A stretch of 64,000 nt of DNA from Calonectria ilicicola (Eukaryota; Ascomycota; Sordariomycetes; Hypocreales; Nectriaceae). The stretch's first letter is position 1. Every line of letters starts with the position of its first letter. The notes under the pieces are model-generated. The model searched no databases. It was given only the letters and a program-made list of their open reading frames with translations, and was not told the origin of the DNA. Positions 36,243-48,019 of the stretch are shown one piece after another. The stretch is taken from positions 3,286,001-3,350,000 of the forward strand of contig CP085832.1 of the NCBI GenBank assembly GCA_020809705.1, given 5' to 3'. A program made the position numbers and the translations under genes.

Positions 36243-37031
36243 TATGGTAGCACATTAGAGCCACTTCCCCAAAAGTGCAAATAGATAAGTATATATTATT
36301 ATTTTGGTTATTATATTAAATTAATTAGTAAAGTAATAGTTTAAGTATAATTATTTTTTAAAAATAATATTTATTTAATTATTTATTAAATTTAATAATA
36401 TAATATAAAATAATATTTTAATAAATTATAAATTTTAATATATATTTTTTATTATTTTTAATATAATATTATTTAAATATTATATTTTTTATAATTAAAA
36501 TTATTTATTTATTAAAAAATATATTAATAAAACTTTTTATATATAATTATTTTTTATATTATATATTAAATATTAATTAAAATTTATTAAAAATAAATCA
36601 AATATAAATTTTAAAATTAATTTTATAACTTATTAAAAAATAAAATTTATATATAAATTTTAAATATTTTATATTTTTATTAATAATTTTAATATAAATA
36701 ATTAAAAATTTATTAAAAAAAAATATTAAAATTTAAAAAAAATTAATATAAAAATATAATAAATTTAAATTTAAAAAAAATATTTTTATAATAAATATTA
36801 TTAATAATAAATATAAGATTTAAATAAATAAAATTTAAAAAGAAATAAGATTTATTTATAAAAATTAAAGAAAGCAATTCCAAGGTTAAGGAAAAAGAAG
36901 GGCCAGATAGTACCTATCTAAGTAATCAAAAGTGCTTTTTTTTTCATTTATATTTAGTGAAAATACAATTATCGATAATACACACTTATCTATTTACACT
37001 TTTAGGGAAGTGGCTCTAATATGCCACCATA
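36243..37031. mobile_element. 789 bp TIR element with A/T-only core
   Basis: Terminal inverted repeats of about 56 bp: the left end starts TATGGTAGCACATTAGAGCC and the right end, read inward, starts TATGGTGGCATATTAGAGCC. Only about six positions differ, all C/T or A/G transitions. Direct repeats CCGCGT flank the element (36237-36242 and 37032-37037); they extend to CCGCGTTA if two bases are shared with the element. The core (about 36290-36870) is almost entirely A and T and has no open frame. The paralogous block near 41335-41345 lacks the element, giving an empty site. It is non-autonomous (MITE-like); the transposon superfamily cannot be settled from the ends. A/T bias and transition differences suggest repeat-induced point mutation. 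Confidence 0.75.
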
Positions 37032-37037
37032 CCGCGT

Positions 37038-37639
37038 TAACCAAGGGCCAAATCATTACCACAATGGTGCTAGTGCACAGAATTGAGAGAAGAGACAACA
37101 AAAAGCCTGGCACTGAATGCATCACCATGAATATTACTGCTGGACGTGCCGCGTGGTCTGCTAGTATTATAGGTATGGCTATGCTGTGGCCAGTCAGGGT
37201 GCCATATTTAACGCTGACCCCCACAGATACTGAACTGTGATGAAAATGAAGCTGTCCAGATGCTCTCCTGAATCAGGCGCAATACCAAATATACTCATTG
37301 TTGGTATGTAGAAGTGCGCCTGTATAATTCCCTTTTTACTTGTACACAAATCTAACTGTCTAGAATATTTATTTATTAGGGAGTTGGAGAATAGTAGGAA
37401 TGCAGTCGGGGGACAATCTTTCAAGGATTGTATTGTTGTTGGAAGAAAGTATGCATTGCTATTATTGCAAGAATAATGTATCGATCGTTTCTATATCATA
37501 ATTACACTTTTTTATGATTATCCTTCCATCTGGAGACGAGACGACAAGTAAAATGCTTCTAACACATTCCTAATTTACCGGAGGCCTTTCTACGGCCCGC
37601 AAGGACTAAAGTGGGTGTATTTCCGTTAGCCCGTGTGAC
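37038..37639. other. End of block X copy 1
   Basis: Contains the recurrent motif (37366-37500, GAGAATAGTAGGAATGCAG and then GGACAATCTTTCA) also found at 41711-41770 and 48300-48430. No supported gene. Confidence 0.45.
37366..37500. repeat. Recurrent ~60-135 bp repeat, copy 1
   Basis: Core TTATTAGGGAGTTGGAGAAT then AGTAGGAATGCAG, GGGGACAATCTTTCA, followed by a T/G-rich tail. Copy at 48300-48430 matches through the tail (TAATATAATAAAT region); copy at 41711-41770 matches only the core. Confidence 0.6.
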
Positions 37640-38119
37640 AAACCTTTCGAAAGCGACCATCACCGTGTGGGTGCTCGGGTCGTCCGGAGGATCCATAGTC
37701 GTTCATGTCTCATAGAAGGCATGGGATCAAGCGGGATCTAGTAGTCGTATCTTGATCAAACACATGGAAGATGGCAGCTAAATAATAGCGACTGTCGTGA
37801 TGATGGTGTGGAGCCTACTGGACGTTGGAAAACAGCTAAACTTTCGCGCGGCTCGGCTGTCGTTGAGGTATGTCTATTGTGCCTTGGGAGAAACCAGTAG
37901 CTGAGTCTTGAAGTTCGGTTTCTGGGAATCAATGGGTCGTGACTCGGCAGATTGCAAGCTTGGTTGAGTTAGGGGCGTGATGAAGAGAATATGGCGAGGT
38001 TACTGGTTGGCTAGTTGAACTCACGCACCCGTGTCATGGACTGTCGTTGATTCTGGGCTCAAGTCGACCGAGATTATGAGCGAGTGCAAAAGGGCACCTG
38101 TCGGTAAGGCGTGGTCTCA

Positions 38120-38801
38120 TTACGTGGCCTGGAGCAGAGCCACTAGTCCGCTCAAATTCTGTTTCCTCGCGAGGCACCCTCTACCACCACACCAGAGATT
38201 AATTTGCTGAACCAGACATGTCCTTCCATTTCGCGTAAAAGATTCTGGGCGTCGGTATGGAAATGATGGAGTGTTTACTAGCCCAAGAGCATCATCGCGG
38301 TTGTCATCGTCCGCTGCCATCATTCACCGTTGCTGGTATACAAGTCATGGGGGTCCGACCGGTCTATTATCGTCTAGGTGATGTCGTGTTTCCTTGGCTA
38401 GAGAACTGCACCAGTTAATCGCCTTGTCGACCGCGTCACAGTGCATTGGTTGGAGAGGCGACTTGGGTTCGTCAGTCCTGCTTCATCGATCTAAATCTGG
38501 CAAATGCTTCACGTCAGCCGTAAGAGAGAAGTGATCTCACCCCACTGAGTTTGTACAAAATAGCTGCCATGAAGCGGAACCTGAATATCGACCTGCCCCT
38601 GTTGACGTGGAGCTCTTGCGAGGCTTCATCCATCTGTACACACAACTGATATCCGTCGGCGTCAGCGAGGTTGATCTGGAATGATCGAATAAATAATAAT
38701 CTGGCCCCAACGGGCCTATTGTTTGTGGCAAATGGAACTGAGACGTGATAGTAATGCACTGTGTCCTTGTTTGTTCCTATCAAGCTGAGATTGGAGGACA
38801 C
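38120..38801 (-). pseudogene. Possible gene X, copy 2
   Basis: Paralogue of the frames at 34185-34915. The 5' segment is open for over 95 codons from at least 38801 (the first codon there is GTG; the frame continues upstream without an obvious ATG), containing NKDTVHYYHVSVPF, an acidic stretch and FRFRFMAAILYKL. The 3' segment holds DDDNRDDALG. Here the sequence corresponding to the stop of copy 1 is read through. Unrecognised; no start, splice sites or domain could be fixed. Confidence 0.35.
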
Positions 38802-38907
38802 GATCGCCTCATCGAGAGAAAATAAAGGGGCAGGAGGAAGAAGGAAAAAATGAGTCTTGCGCTGATCACCCGAGCACTTTAGCTGGCTGCCTTGTCCGTG
38901 GCTCGGA

Positions 38908-38920
38908 CTAGGCTGTTTAT
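38908..38920. repeat. Target-site duplication of element A, left
   Basis: CTAGGCTGTTTAT, exactly repeated at 40038-40050. Confidence 0.8.
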
Positions 38921-40037
38921 CGAGTTTTTTTTTTTTTTTTTATTAATGCAGGTGCACTACAAGGCCGAAGTACCCTAGCCTTAGGAAATAACTAGACAAT
39001 TGAAGAGTTTTTACCTGAACACGCGTAATGGTGTGAGGCTTGGAACCATTGAACCAAAATACCCAAAAGTAAATGCATAGGCTGCACAACCTCTGATCGA
39101 CCCTCCTGAATAGTAAACTTTCGGTTGGATGAGTCATGTAACGATGAAGGTTTTGACACAACCAACGTTAGAGTTAACAATACCGTTGTGTTCAGCCGGT
39201 TGGGTGAAAAGCTTCTTCAACCTTTGGAACGGGCCCACACAACAGCAGTCATAACAGCGGTTCCAAGGGAACGCAGAAGTCTGAATGCCTTCAAGTCAAA
39301 CAGATGTTTGAAAACCTAGAAATGCGGCCAAAGAGGTATCTGAATCTGCAGATAAAAGAAGCGGATTTTTCACTGAAGATGTCATCTCAATTCACACCTT
39401 CAAGAAGACTGTCAACCCCTCAAACCATCAACTTGTGCGAACGTTCAACGCACTTCTTCTGCCTCTGACTGATATCAACGTCGTCGATCCATTCGCACGC
39501 TACTGGTGGTCATTGCAAGTACTTCCACCACGTTTATCAATCACAAACAACACTGCGGCCTCCGAGCTCCACACACCACAGCACACAACATCGCTCCTCT
39601 TCACAAAGAGACATACCTCGAGCAACAGCTGGTACCACGCGAACAAACAAACCAACCACCGCCCGCGATGCCTCCAATCAACTGGACAGCCCAAAAGGAG
39701 GAGGATGAAGCCACATTCAGCAACATCATGAAAAGTGTTGCTATTGAAATTGTCAAGGAGGCCCTTATCCGCTATGGGGGTAAGGCTATTGATTGGTTCT
39801 TCAGCCTGGTTGGGAAAGGCTGTGTTGCAGCTTGGGGTAAAAGGAAGGAAATGATGCCTTCCATCAATAACTTGGCTATTGCAGGCACAACAACGGCTAT
39901 GGATTATATTAATCCAACACGAAGACGTGCTAGGGAGGAATATAGCCCAGTCTAAGCCATAGTTTGAATAAAAACGCTCTTCAGGCCCCAATCAGCTCGT
40001 TCACAGTGGGTGTTTTATCTCTCCAAACCCAGGAGGG
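38921..40037. mobile_element. 1.1 kb element A with 13 bp target duplication
   Basis: Starts CGAG plus a long T-tract and ends CCCAGGAGGG, exactly as element B (48519-49616). It is bounded by perfect 13 bp direct repeats. The first ~450 bp are homologous to element B, as is the last ~35 bp (GTGTTTTATCTCTCC and following); the middle differs between the two. The T-tract read on the minus strand is a poly(A) near the 3' end, which suggests target-primed retrotransposition. The poly(A) is followed by CTCG, which is unusual. No reverse transcriptase is present, so it is non-autonomous. Copy 1 of block X gives the empty site. Confidence 0.72.
39668..39955 (+). CDS. Hypothetical 95-residue protein inside element A
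   Basis: ATG at 39668 preceded by a CA/CT-rich leader, open to the stop at 39955, with AATAAA at 39967-39972 just beyond. The protein starts MPPINWTAQKEEDEATFSN, then has an amphipathic-to-hydrophobic stretch (IEIVKEALIRYGGKAIDWF, then FSLVGKGCVAAWG) and a basic end (PTRRRAREEYSPV). No family recognised. It lies in the part of the element that is not shared with element B, so it would be element-specific cargo. A 163-codon frame on the opposite strand lacks an ATG start. Confidence 0.35.
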   Translation: MPPINWTAQKEEDEATFSNIMKSVAIEIVKEALIRYGGKAIDWFFSLVGKGCVAAWGKRKEMMPSINNLAIAGTTTAMDYINPTRRRAREEYSPV

Positions 40038-40050
40038 CTAGGCTGTTTAT
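40038..40050. repeat. Target-site duplication of element A, right
   Basis: CTAGGCTGTTTAT, identical to 38908-38920. Confidence 0.8.
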
Positions 40051-41345
40051 TTTAAGGGGCGGACCAGATGAAGGCGGGCGGACGAACGCCATGCCCAAGA
40101 AATACTCCCTAAGCCGTCCTACCACATGGAGCTCGAGACTAATACGTCGTAGAGATAGTTATAACCATGGATGTGCGCTCGGAAGCCCGAGAAAGTGATG
40201 TGGATCGAGTTGTACGTTAAACACCAAAGATGTGAGAGGCTGCCTCTGTCCACAATTTACGCACAGGCAGGCACAGCGCTGGCCTCATAAATCCCGTCCC
40301 TGCATCACTACCAAGGAGCAACACAAAATGGTCAGGCCTTTCTAGGACTTAAAAGAGCGGCTTGTGCATGGCCACGAGGACGATAGCGCGGATCTCGGCA
40401 CGTTCGGGAGCTCTTCGCTTTAGGGGGCCGGCCCGAATCGCTAAGGTAGAAACGTGGATGAATGGCGACGGTAAAGACTAGCGGTGTGACCAGCAAAGTG
40501 ACAAGAAAACGGTGAGTGCTTGGGAAATGGTTGATATGGAAGACGTTTCAACCACTTCACCCCCCTGCACCCACTACCAAACTCTTGGTTTGAGGTGTAT
40601 TTCTAGTGGGTCTCTCGGCATGTAAGCAAGGACGGGGTTACGAAATTTCCTCCGTCATCACTACTCTCTCACGGGCGAGCGGTGCAGCTACAATACAGAG
40701 CTCTGACAACTTGCCGATCAAAAATTGGGAAACATTGTCATCTCACTTGAGGATGCGAATCCGCTATCCTTGGATGGAAATTAGTCAATCCCGGCGACCC
40801 CTTTAATTCATACGGAGGCTGTTCGCCTTTCCTCCGATCAGGATCATCAATTCACGAGTCCCGATATCCTTTTTAACAGCCGCGAAGTCTTTTTCTTGGA
40901 CCTAAAACGAGCCCAGGCGTTGAAAGAAAACCACACAGTCTTTCAATGACAGACGAAAGGCGCTTTTGGGCGCGTTACATGGGTTAAGTACCCTTCCTGG
41001 TCAGCGTCGGATGTGATCGACATTCCGTGATCGGCAGTAGCGACAAGGATATCTTCATGAGCAGACCCATCTGGTTATTTGAGCGTGTATAGAAGCCAAG
41101 GGTCTGACACAAGATGTTCATATATATAGGCTTGAGATTCCCAGGCGCTTCAGCCTCGAGTTCCTGACTCTAGTTCTAAACAGTCTTGGCTGTGAAAATT
41201 TGCATGAGGCTCCCAGAGGCCAATGGGACGGTTGCTAGGTGATGGGCTGTTGAGCCTTTGGCAGTTGTCTTCGTGGCGTTTTAACACACTTTGGGGCCGC
41301 GTGTGGCGTCCCGTAGGCTCCTATCACTGCCGCAACAGTGTTGAG

Positions 41346-43385
41346 GTTGGTTGGGTCGCTTTATTTTAAAGTTCAACTAAATCGATCACGATACTATACT
41401 GAATTACGATCTATGACAGCATTTATGTTTTTTCTTTCGCGGAGGTAGATGCAACACAACATTCCTCATTGTCAATACACAGTACATCACATTTGTACCA
41501 TGAACATCTCAAAGGCTTGTCCGCGTATGACTTTGTTACCTCGCATATTATAGAATTTTATTGCTTTTAAATATTAATTAAATAATTGAATCCCAGGGCT
41601 AAAGGTAAGTGCGAGCTCAACTCGAAACGGCGCACCTATCAATACGACTAAATTAACTGAAAATTTTTGTTTAAGTTATTCTACGGGTTTATTTTTTTTT
41701 ATTTATATTGTTTATATTTATCAAAGAGTTGAGGAATAGTAGGAATATAGAGTCGGGGACAATCTTTCAATGTCGCGGAGCAGACCCTAGCCATTGCATC
41801 AAAAGGATATGCGTGGTGATTTCAGCAACATCACGACCAGCCAAGATATATATAGGGCACAGTCATAGTTGTGACATTCAAGGGAGGTACCGTAGCTATA
41901 AGTAAGTAAGCATGTGGCAAGTTATCGCGAGAACAACGCATTTATGATGCCTAATATTATAAATCCACCTAGTGTCTGTAGCTATTTGTGGGTTAGAACA
42001 CGACCTAGCAAAATGTTTTAGATTTGTACCCAATATCTTGATATAATATTTCCCTAAGAAACCAAGAACCTTGGTTCAAATAGAACGATAGAAGAATAGC
42101 CGTCAATGTTTGCAAGTTTGGGGCTTGCAAAAGGGGGGGAAGGAGACCAAGGAATCGAGGTACAATTTCAGGGGCAAAAGGAAGATTAGGAGAACGAATA
42201 TCTTAGTATTCTCCTTTTTGACCAGAATTTCGCTCCATCCCACCTATGTGCGGGAGGGATGTGTGTTGGTACATGTGCATATTTTTTATATGGTGAACTT
42301 GACAAGGCTTTAATGGTCACTATAGCAATATGGATTAAAGGCCATTTCCAAAATAGGGCTGAAGTTTAATATGGGGTATGAAATTTTGTTTTTGTAGTTG
42401 ATAAATAGCATGTAACTTACTAAAACTCGATGAATAGATGATGAATTAAGACTAGGCCGCCAGGTTGCATTTTTGATGACCGATCCCTAATGGCTCAAAA
42501 CTAACAATATAAACCAACCCTTTAGTCAAATTTATAAGATTGTAAAAAACCATAGCTTACACTTTGATGATTAGTACTGCTCATTTTGTGTTCAAATGGT
42601 TGGAAATGTCACATCATATAGCAATCAAGACAGTTGTGCTGGTCTAGGGTAGGTGTTATAGTAGAGAATGCATAAATCGCAAATAATGTTGGCATACTTT
42701 TTCGTAATTTATTCTTATACATAATGTGTATAATTGTTTATTCCATGTGTTACGACTTATTTGCATATCTTTATACTCCATGTGCTATGGACGTGAACTT
42801 TGTTTCCCTCTACTTAAGTGTTGAATGACTGTTATCGCTGAGAGCGAAAAAGTATTTGTGCATTTCTTGATCGATTCATCTACCTTCTGCTTAATCAATA
42901 CATTGAAGATTGACGCCTTTTTTTCTTTGGTTTATCATTATTTATGACGAAATCATTTTCGGCTGTCTTCTTGCTAGATATTCGTTGCTCTTTTTGGGCC
43001 GTAACTCTGGCATAACCAAGATGCTAACGATATTTTAGATAAATTCACCACAGCGACCGTGAGAATATCGCAAGCCACTCCGCTAAGCGGTGATTACTTG
43101 GAAAATAACCTGGAGGAACATGTGTCAGAGCCAATACTAGATCCGTCCTGAAACGACGAGGTCGGCCTCGTTCAAGGTTCGGCCATTCTCGAAGCTAGCA
43201 TTGGGAGACTCATGATGGTAATTTATCGCAATCGTGGATTGATTCAATTATGGAGAGGTCTTGGACTCTGGTTGAGCGCGGATGAATAAATTGGTATCTT
43301 GCTGGGACTATTGTACATTCTTCCTCTCCCTTTCCTACTCACCCGCTTCAGTTACTCCTTTTAAAGCGGTTTCGATTTTTTCAAT
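41346..43385. other. Gene-poor stretch with duplicated fragments
   Basis: Contains the second copy of the recurrent repeat (41711-41770) and the block at 42600-42662 homologous to 32229-32290. It is A/T-richer than its surroundings. No supported gene. Confidence 0.45.
41711..41770. repeat. Recurrent repeat, copy 2
   Basis: GAGTTGAGGAATAGTAGGAA then AGTCGGGGACAATCTTTCA; matches 37366-37430 and 48300-48355. Confidence 0.6.
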
Positions 43386-43652
43386 TTACGAACGATTCTT
43401 AATTTTAATCCCCGAAGAGTTACCTTTAGATTGTATGGAGCTGCCATTGTGATTATTTTGTACGGCGGTCGAGGCTTGTATTAGCCGCTCATGGACGGAG
43501 GACGTAGTGTCGTAAATGTACTGAGCTAGCATTGAACCGATGCCCTCAGAACTTGCGGTTGATTCATCAGTCTTTCTCTCAAGCATATAACTTTCAGGCC
43601 AAAAGGGTGTGGTATACCTTTTGGGATCGCAAGTTTGAGGAGAGAGAGACAT
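43386..43652 (-). CDS. Small YDTSS-family protein, copy 10 (SSSVxERL type)
   Basis: 66 residues. Exons are 43652..43618 (35 nt, one codon shorter than most) and 43551..43386, with a 66 bp phase-2 intron (GTATAC...GCAAG). Exon 1 encodes MSLSPQTCDPK; exon 2 begins SEGIGS then MLAQYIYDTTSSVHERLIQ. SSVHERLIQ is identical to copy 9. The tail is Asn/Ser/Lys-rich and ends KIKNRS. TATAAA is 152 bp upstream, with the ATCGCCGTCA element just after it as in copy 7. The sequence downstream of the stop carries the same fragment found downstream of copy 9. Unspliced, the frame is also open, so intron retention would give 88 residues. Confidence 0.68.
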   Translation of the reverse strand: MSLSPQTCDPKRYTTPFWPESYMLERKTDESTASSEGIGSMLAQYIYDTTSSVHERLIQASTAVQNNHNGSSIQSKGNSSGIKIKNRS

Positions 43653-43803
43653 GATTGATTGAGAAGATCGTGAGTGTACACGTGGATAATTGTATATTTG
43701 CAGATGTGATTGAAGGGGCCGGTGGATCTGGAGAGAGATCAGATGTCTGAAAACAGATGAGGAAGGGAGGAAGCGCTGTATGGTGAATGACGGCGATCTG
43801 GGT

Positions 43804-43809
43804 TTTATA
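43804..43809 (-). promoter_or_regulatory. TATA box of copy 10
   Basis: TATAAA on the minus strand, 152 bp before the ATG and followed by CCCAGATCGCCGTCA. Confidence 0.55.
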
Positions 43810-46800
43810 TTTGATGAACCATTGGGTGGCTACTTGAGCTGTAGATGAAGGGACGGAGAAACAATTCACAACCAGAGCACCCAATATTTGCGCAAAAGAA
43901 AGAGAGGTAGGCATATGCGTGAAATTGGGTAGGACTTGATGTTTCTACCCATCATGGAGGGGCCTGACACGTTTGTGCCGTCACCCTGACCACCCCATTC
44001 GACATAGAATTCCCGCTAAAACCTTTCTAATCATTGAGATGTAGGTGTAAAGTGCAATATGATGTATCAACCGTGCGGTGGTATAGCCATGGAAAGGAAT
44101 AGCTGATTGATCGTTAATGCTGGGACTCCTCGCGTGCGTGCGACTAAGTTTGCAGATGCGACCTTGGCTTGCACAGTTCTAAGTTGATGACTTTGATGTT
44201 GGGGTATGACTACTATTGAGTGAGGAAGAGTTCACTGGGTGCTTGCCCGACTTCATATTGTTGGTATACAGGCACTCGTCATTTGCGAGCGCTCCAGTTG
44301 GTGAGTGGGCTTCGAGCACGGTCATTGGCAATTAATTGGTTGCAACTTGCCAGATTTTATTCATTGCAAAGTCTCCGAGGTTTGATGAATGAGAGTGAGG
44401 CAATCCTTTCGTTGGGCATGTTTGTGATGCCGTGGTCGGACTAGCATCGAACTACCATTGAAGTGTGGAAGGTGGGGGGCTACACGACAATCCTGTATTA
44501 GGGTTGTCGGCATTGGACTAGATGTCGCGATGAGTCTGAAGTCTCAATGCTATCAAGGTTTTTTCGCTCGTTCTAGCTGCTTGGAGAGGCCAGCAGCGCA
44601 GCGGCAAAGAAGAGGCTGAATTGGATGGCGCATTGCAGCTATGTCACGGGAAAGGATGGTGCCCGTGAAAGCACGGTCGGTAATCCGAAGCTGCCAAGTC
44701 GGATGCGGGTGATCTTATATGAGGGACTGGAGGTAACCCTCCATTGTATAGGTCGCGTTCGAAATGCAACGGCACAGCGGCTGAGATAGCCAGCCCATCG
44801 CTCATCGCCTTAGGCCATTACCTAGGACACTTGTCACTCGGGCCCCCTCTTTGAAGGAACTCGCGAGACTGGTGAGACTGGCATCCCACCATTATGCTGA
44901 AGCTAAGAGGGAACGAAATAAAAAGAAAGCCGGGGGAAAAATCGCATTTACGTTATCTAGGAGGTTTGGTTTTCCAATCTTGGTATAGACCCACTCGCAA
45001 TGTGAGTGGGAATTGTTTCCTTTTCGTTTTTTTGGGCTAGTTGAAGCAACACAAGCCTTTATTTCCGTTACAACCCATTGCATCAAGGATCGGGCTTTAG
45101 CATGTTGTACGCAGGCCTAGAACATTCTATACATACAGGGAGAGAGAACTAGTCAACATTTTTGACCTTACCCGATCAGTATCAGCAAGAAAGTGGTGTG
45201 GCTCTAGGTCCTGATAACCCCTCCGTTGTGTTGAGGGAGCATCTACTTTGCCATCAATTTGATCCAATAGTGAAGTGGTCTATTAACTATACAACTGTTT
45301 CATTGGATTGAGACCCATGGCGAAGTAGAGGCTCCTTCCGTACATCGGAGGGGATAACGTGAGACTGTGCTTGGGCTACGGTGTTCCCCGCACTTACATG
45401 ACGAGCCTTGGTTTTCGATAATATATCTCGCACCGAGATAGCCGACTGTAAGATATCCCACGAGTAAAAGCGGTGTGGTCTGTGGGAAAAAATTCTGAAG
45501 CGGACCAAAAATTGGTTCGCTTTATCATGACCTAGCCAAATTTGTTTCTCGTTCAGGCTACATGCTGCAGTGGATAGAAACATGCACCGCATGAGTAATC
45601 GAGAAGAAACCCTTTAATAGGTTCGACCCGAGTAATTTGCTGCGGTGGTTGGGTTCATCTGGGGCATGTGGTACAAAAGTTCATTTGAATCAAAGTACAA
45701 TGCCGCAAATCAGATCAATGTTAATATGAGATTCAGGTAGCTATACCTGTACTTATGTAACGCGCGATTCTAACCTCTGAGTTGTACAGGCGACAGAAAA
45801 CAAAGAGCCCTCGTTTTCCTCTTCTAATTCGTCAAGATTAGAAGCGGCTACTCATGTCCTGATTTCCGGTTCAAGCAAGGCTCATGATACCCCCGCATCT
45901 GATGAAGGTTTTCTTTTGCATCATAAATTTCCTTGTCGCACACTTTCCCATGTCTTTGGCCAAGGTTTGGTTGAGCAAACTTCAACTCGGTCGATGGACA
46001 CACAGGGTGAGCCTTGCTGGGAGAGCCTCCAATGCTTTTAATACAGCATTTCGGCTCGGAGTATCGCGGCCATGTCGGGCTAACATGTCTCAAGTGAAAT
46101 TTCCACAAATGGTGTGAGGTGAGCTGAGCAGAATATTTTGATGGGTAATGCACTGGGTGGAATGAGGTGTGCCGCCAAAAACAATGCGGGACGCCCCAAT
46201 AGGGATCGAGCAAATCGAAATCAGGATAATAAGATCATCGTTCAACGTCTCGGGGTTCAAATCGAGACATTAGCTATTGGGTTATTCGGGCTCAAATTAA
46301 GGCAGCTATCGGCTGTCGGGATATCGTGGAGGTTGCGGCAAACACAATGGCGGGCCTCAGTGAGATTACCCGACAGAAGATGCGGAGACGGATGTGACGA
46401 CATAACTGACCTGTGGAATGGTGAGGGTGGCTTAGCAAGAGCACACCATGTAACGCCCTGGGAAGTAATCGGGCGACAGAAAGTGAATAACGTGCCATGG
46501 CGGACATTAGGGCGTACACCATGTCATCAAACATATTGACCAAACCATGACTGGAAGAGTACAAGTTCGGAGTCTTTTACTAAATCGCGAAAACCGAGAA
46601 GAGATTTGGGGCCTCTAGCGTTGGCCAGAACCGCAGAAGAACATGGGCAGCGGGGAGGTCTGTACATCGCCCCTCCAGCTTTCCCTGCTGGACTAGTTCC
46701 CAAATTATGGGACCATGATGTCTGTTGGTACAGTCTCAATTCCGGCTTCAACCTCCGGATGGCTTGTTATTAACCGAGCAGATTCTAATGAATCTCAAAG

Positions 46801-48019
46801 ACCAATGTTAGATCTATTATTTGATATAGCCAAACAAGGAGCAGACCAGTCGTGATTTGGACTAATCATGATTTTCCCCAGAAACACCCGAGCCACAAAG
46901 GTGGTAGATAGGAATGCCTTCAGTAGCTTTATTTGGTCTTCATGGCGTACCCGGCTAAAACAATCGACCGAATCCATTGCGCGATACAACCCTGGATTGA
47001 TCGGTGTTTGTATTTATAAGGTCATGTACCGTAGTTTTTGCTACCCATGTAAAATGCTTCCATTTTAAGAATCGCTTACTGATCGTGGAAAATATCTGGT
47101 GCAATTTTGCCCGGCTTATTCCCTAATCGCGGCTTGGCATTGATCTAGGCAAACTATTTAACTTTAGCTGTCTCGTATTCTTGATGGGGAAATTGTTCAT
47201 CTGTTCCTTAATTCTCAGCATGATTGATAATCAGTAGCTAAGGCGGCTATTATCAATTAAATTGCCTAGCTACACTCTCTCCTTTAACGCGTTGTAGGTT
47301 TGTGTTATTGCCTTTCCGCTAATTGTTGACAATTTGCAGCGAGCCCCTTTGTTCATTTCTGTCAATTGCATTTTCACCACCAGGGGTTCGCGCCAATTAT
47401 TCCTAGCAAGCCTTATCTTTATCTGAAGTCAAACGTACTGTGTGCCGTCCACTTTGCCTCAAGCCAGAGCAGCCATCAGCACCGAGGCTCCCACTACATA
47501 CTTTAAACATTCAATTTTCCAAGCCGTTTAAGTCATTATTTAGGCTTTTATTTGACGGATGCTACAAGTTAGCCGCATACATGGAGTGGTATGAGCTGCA
47601 ACATGCTCTGATTAAATTTCGAGGCCTCCAGATCACGAGCCAGAATTAGGCGCGGGCCTCAGAACGTCCCTGAAAAATACGACACTCTGATTGGAGTCAT
47701 CTAAATCAGAACGGCAAGTGGATTTTAAGTACCGGCATAACGCCAAGGTAGTACATATAAGAAGTCGTACCTATGCGCGGTATGTGAAGGTCAAGGTTTA
47801 ATCTGTTCGAGTATTGAATGGGCAAGCGCGTATGTTGCCGGTCCACAAGTTATGGCAGTGATTATGATGTTGATTCAGATGATTAGACCAGAGCTTTAAA
47901 TGTGAGGGGAAAGGGATTCGGCCAAGGTATACGCACATACACAACGATTGTAGCATCAAATTTTGACCTTTGTAGGTTGTACGTAGTAGGTGACTGGTTG
48001 TTCTTTGGTCAAGGATGCG

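Larger units (their letters stand above)
37640..41345. repeat. Segmental duplication block X, copy 2
   Basis: Diverged direct copy of 33540-36236, interrupted by the 1.1 kb element A (38921-40037 plus duplicated target). Alignment resumes right after the insertion (TTAAGGGGCGGACCAGAT against TTATGCGGACCAAAT in copy 1), so copy 1 shows the pre-insertion state. Confidence 0.7.

Noticed and set aside
36290..36870. Mitochondrial DNA insertion or centromere fragment
   Set aside because: The A/T tract is neatly bounded by inverted repeats and direct repeats, so it is the core of a mobile element.
39500..39991. 163-codon minus frame in element A
   Set aside because: Begins with TTG rather than ATG and is opposite a better-supported ATG frame.
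45560..45650. tRNA-like string with GGTTCGACCC
   Set aside because: An A-box-like sequence is present but stems do not pair.
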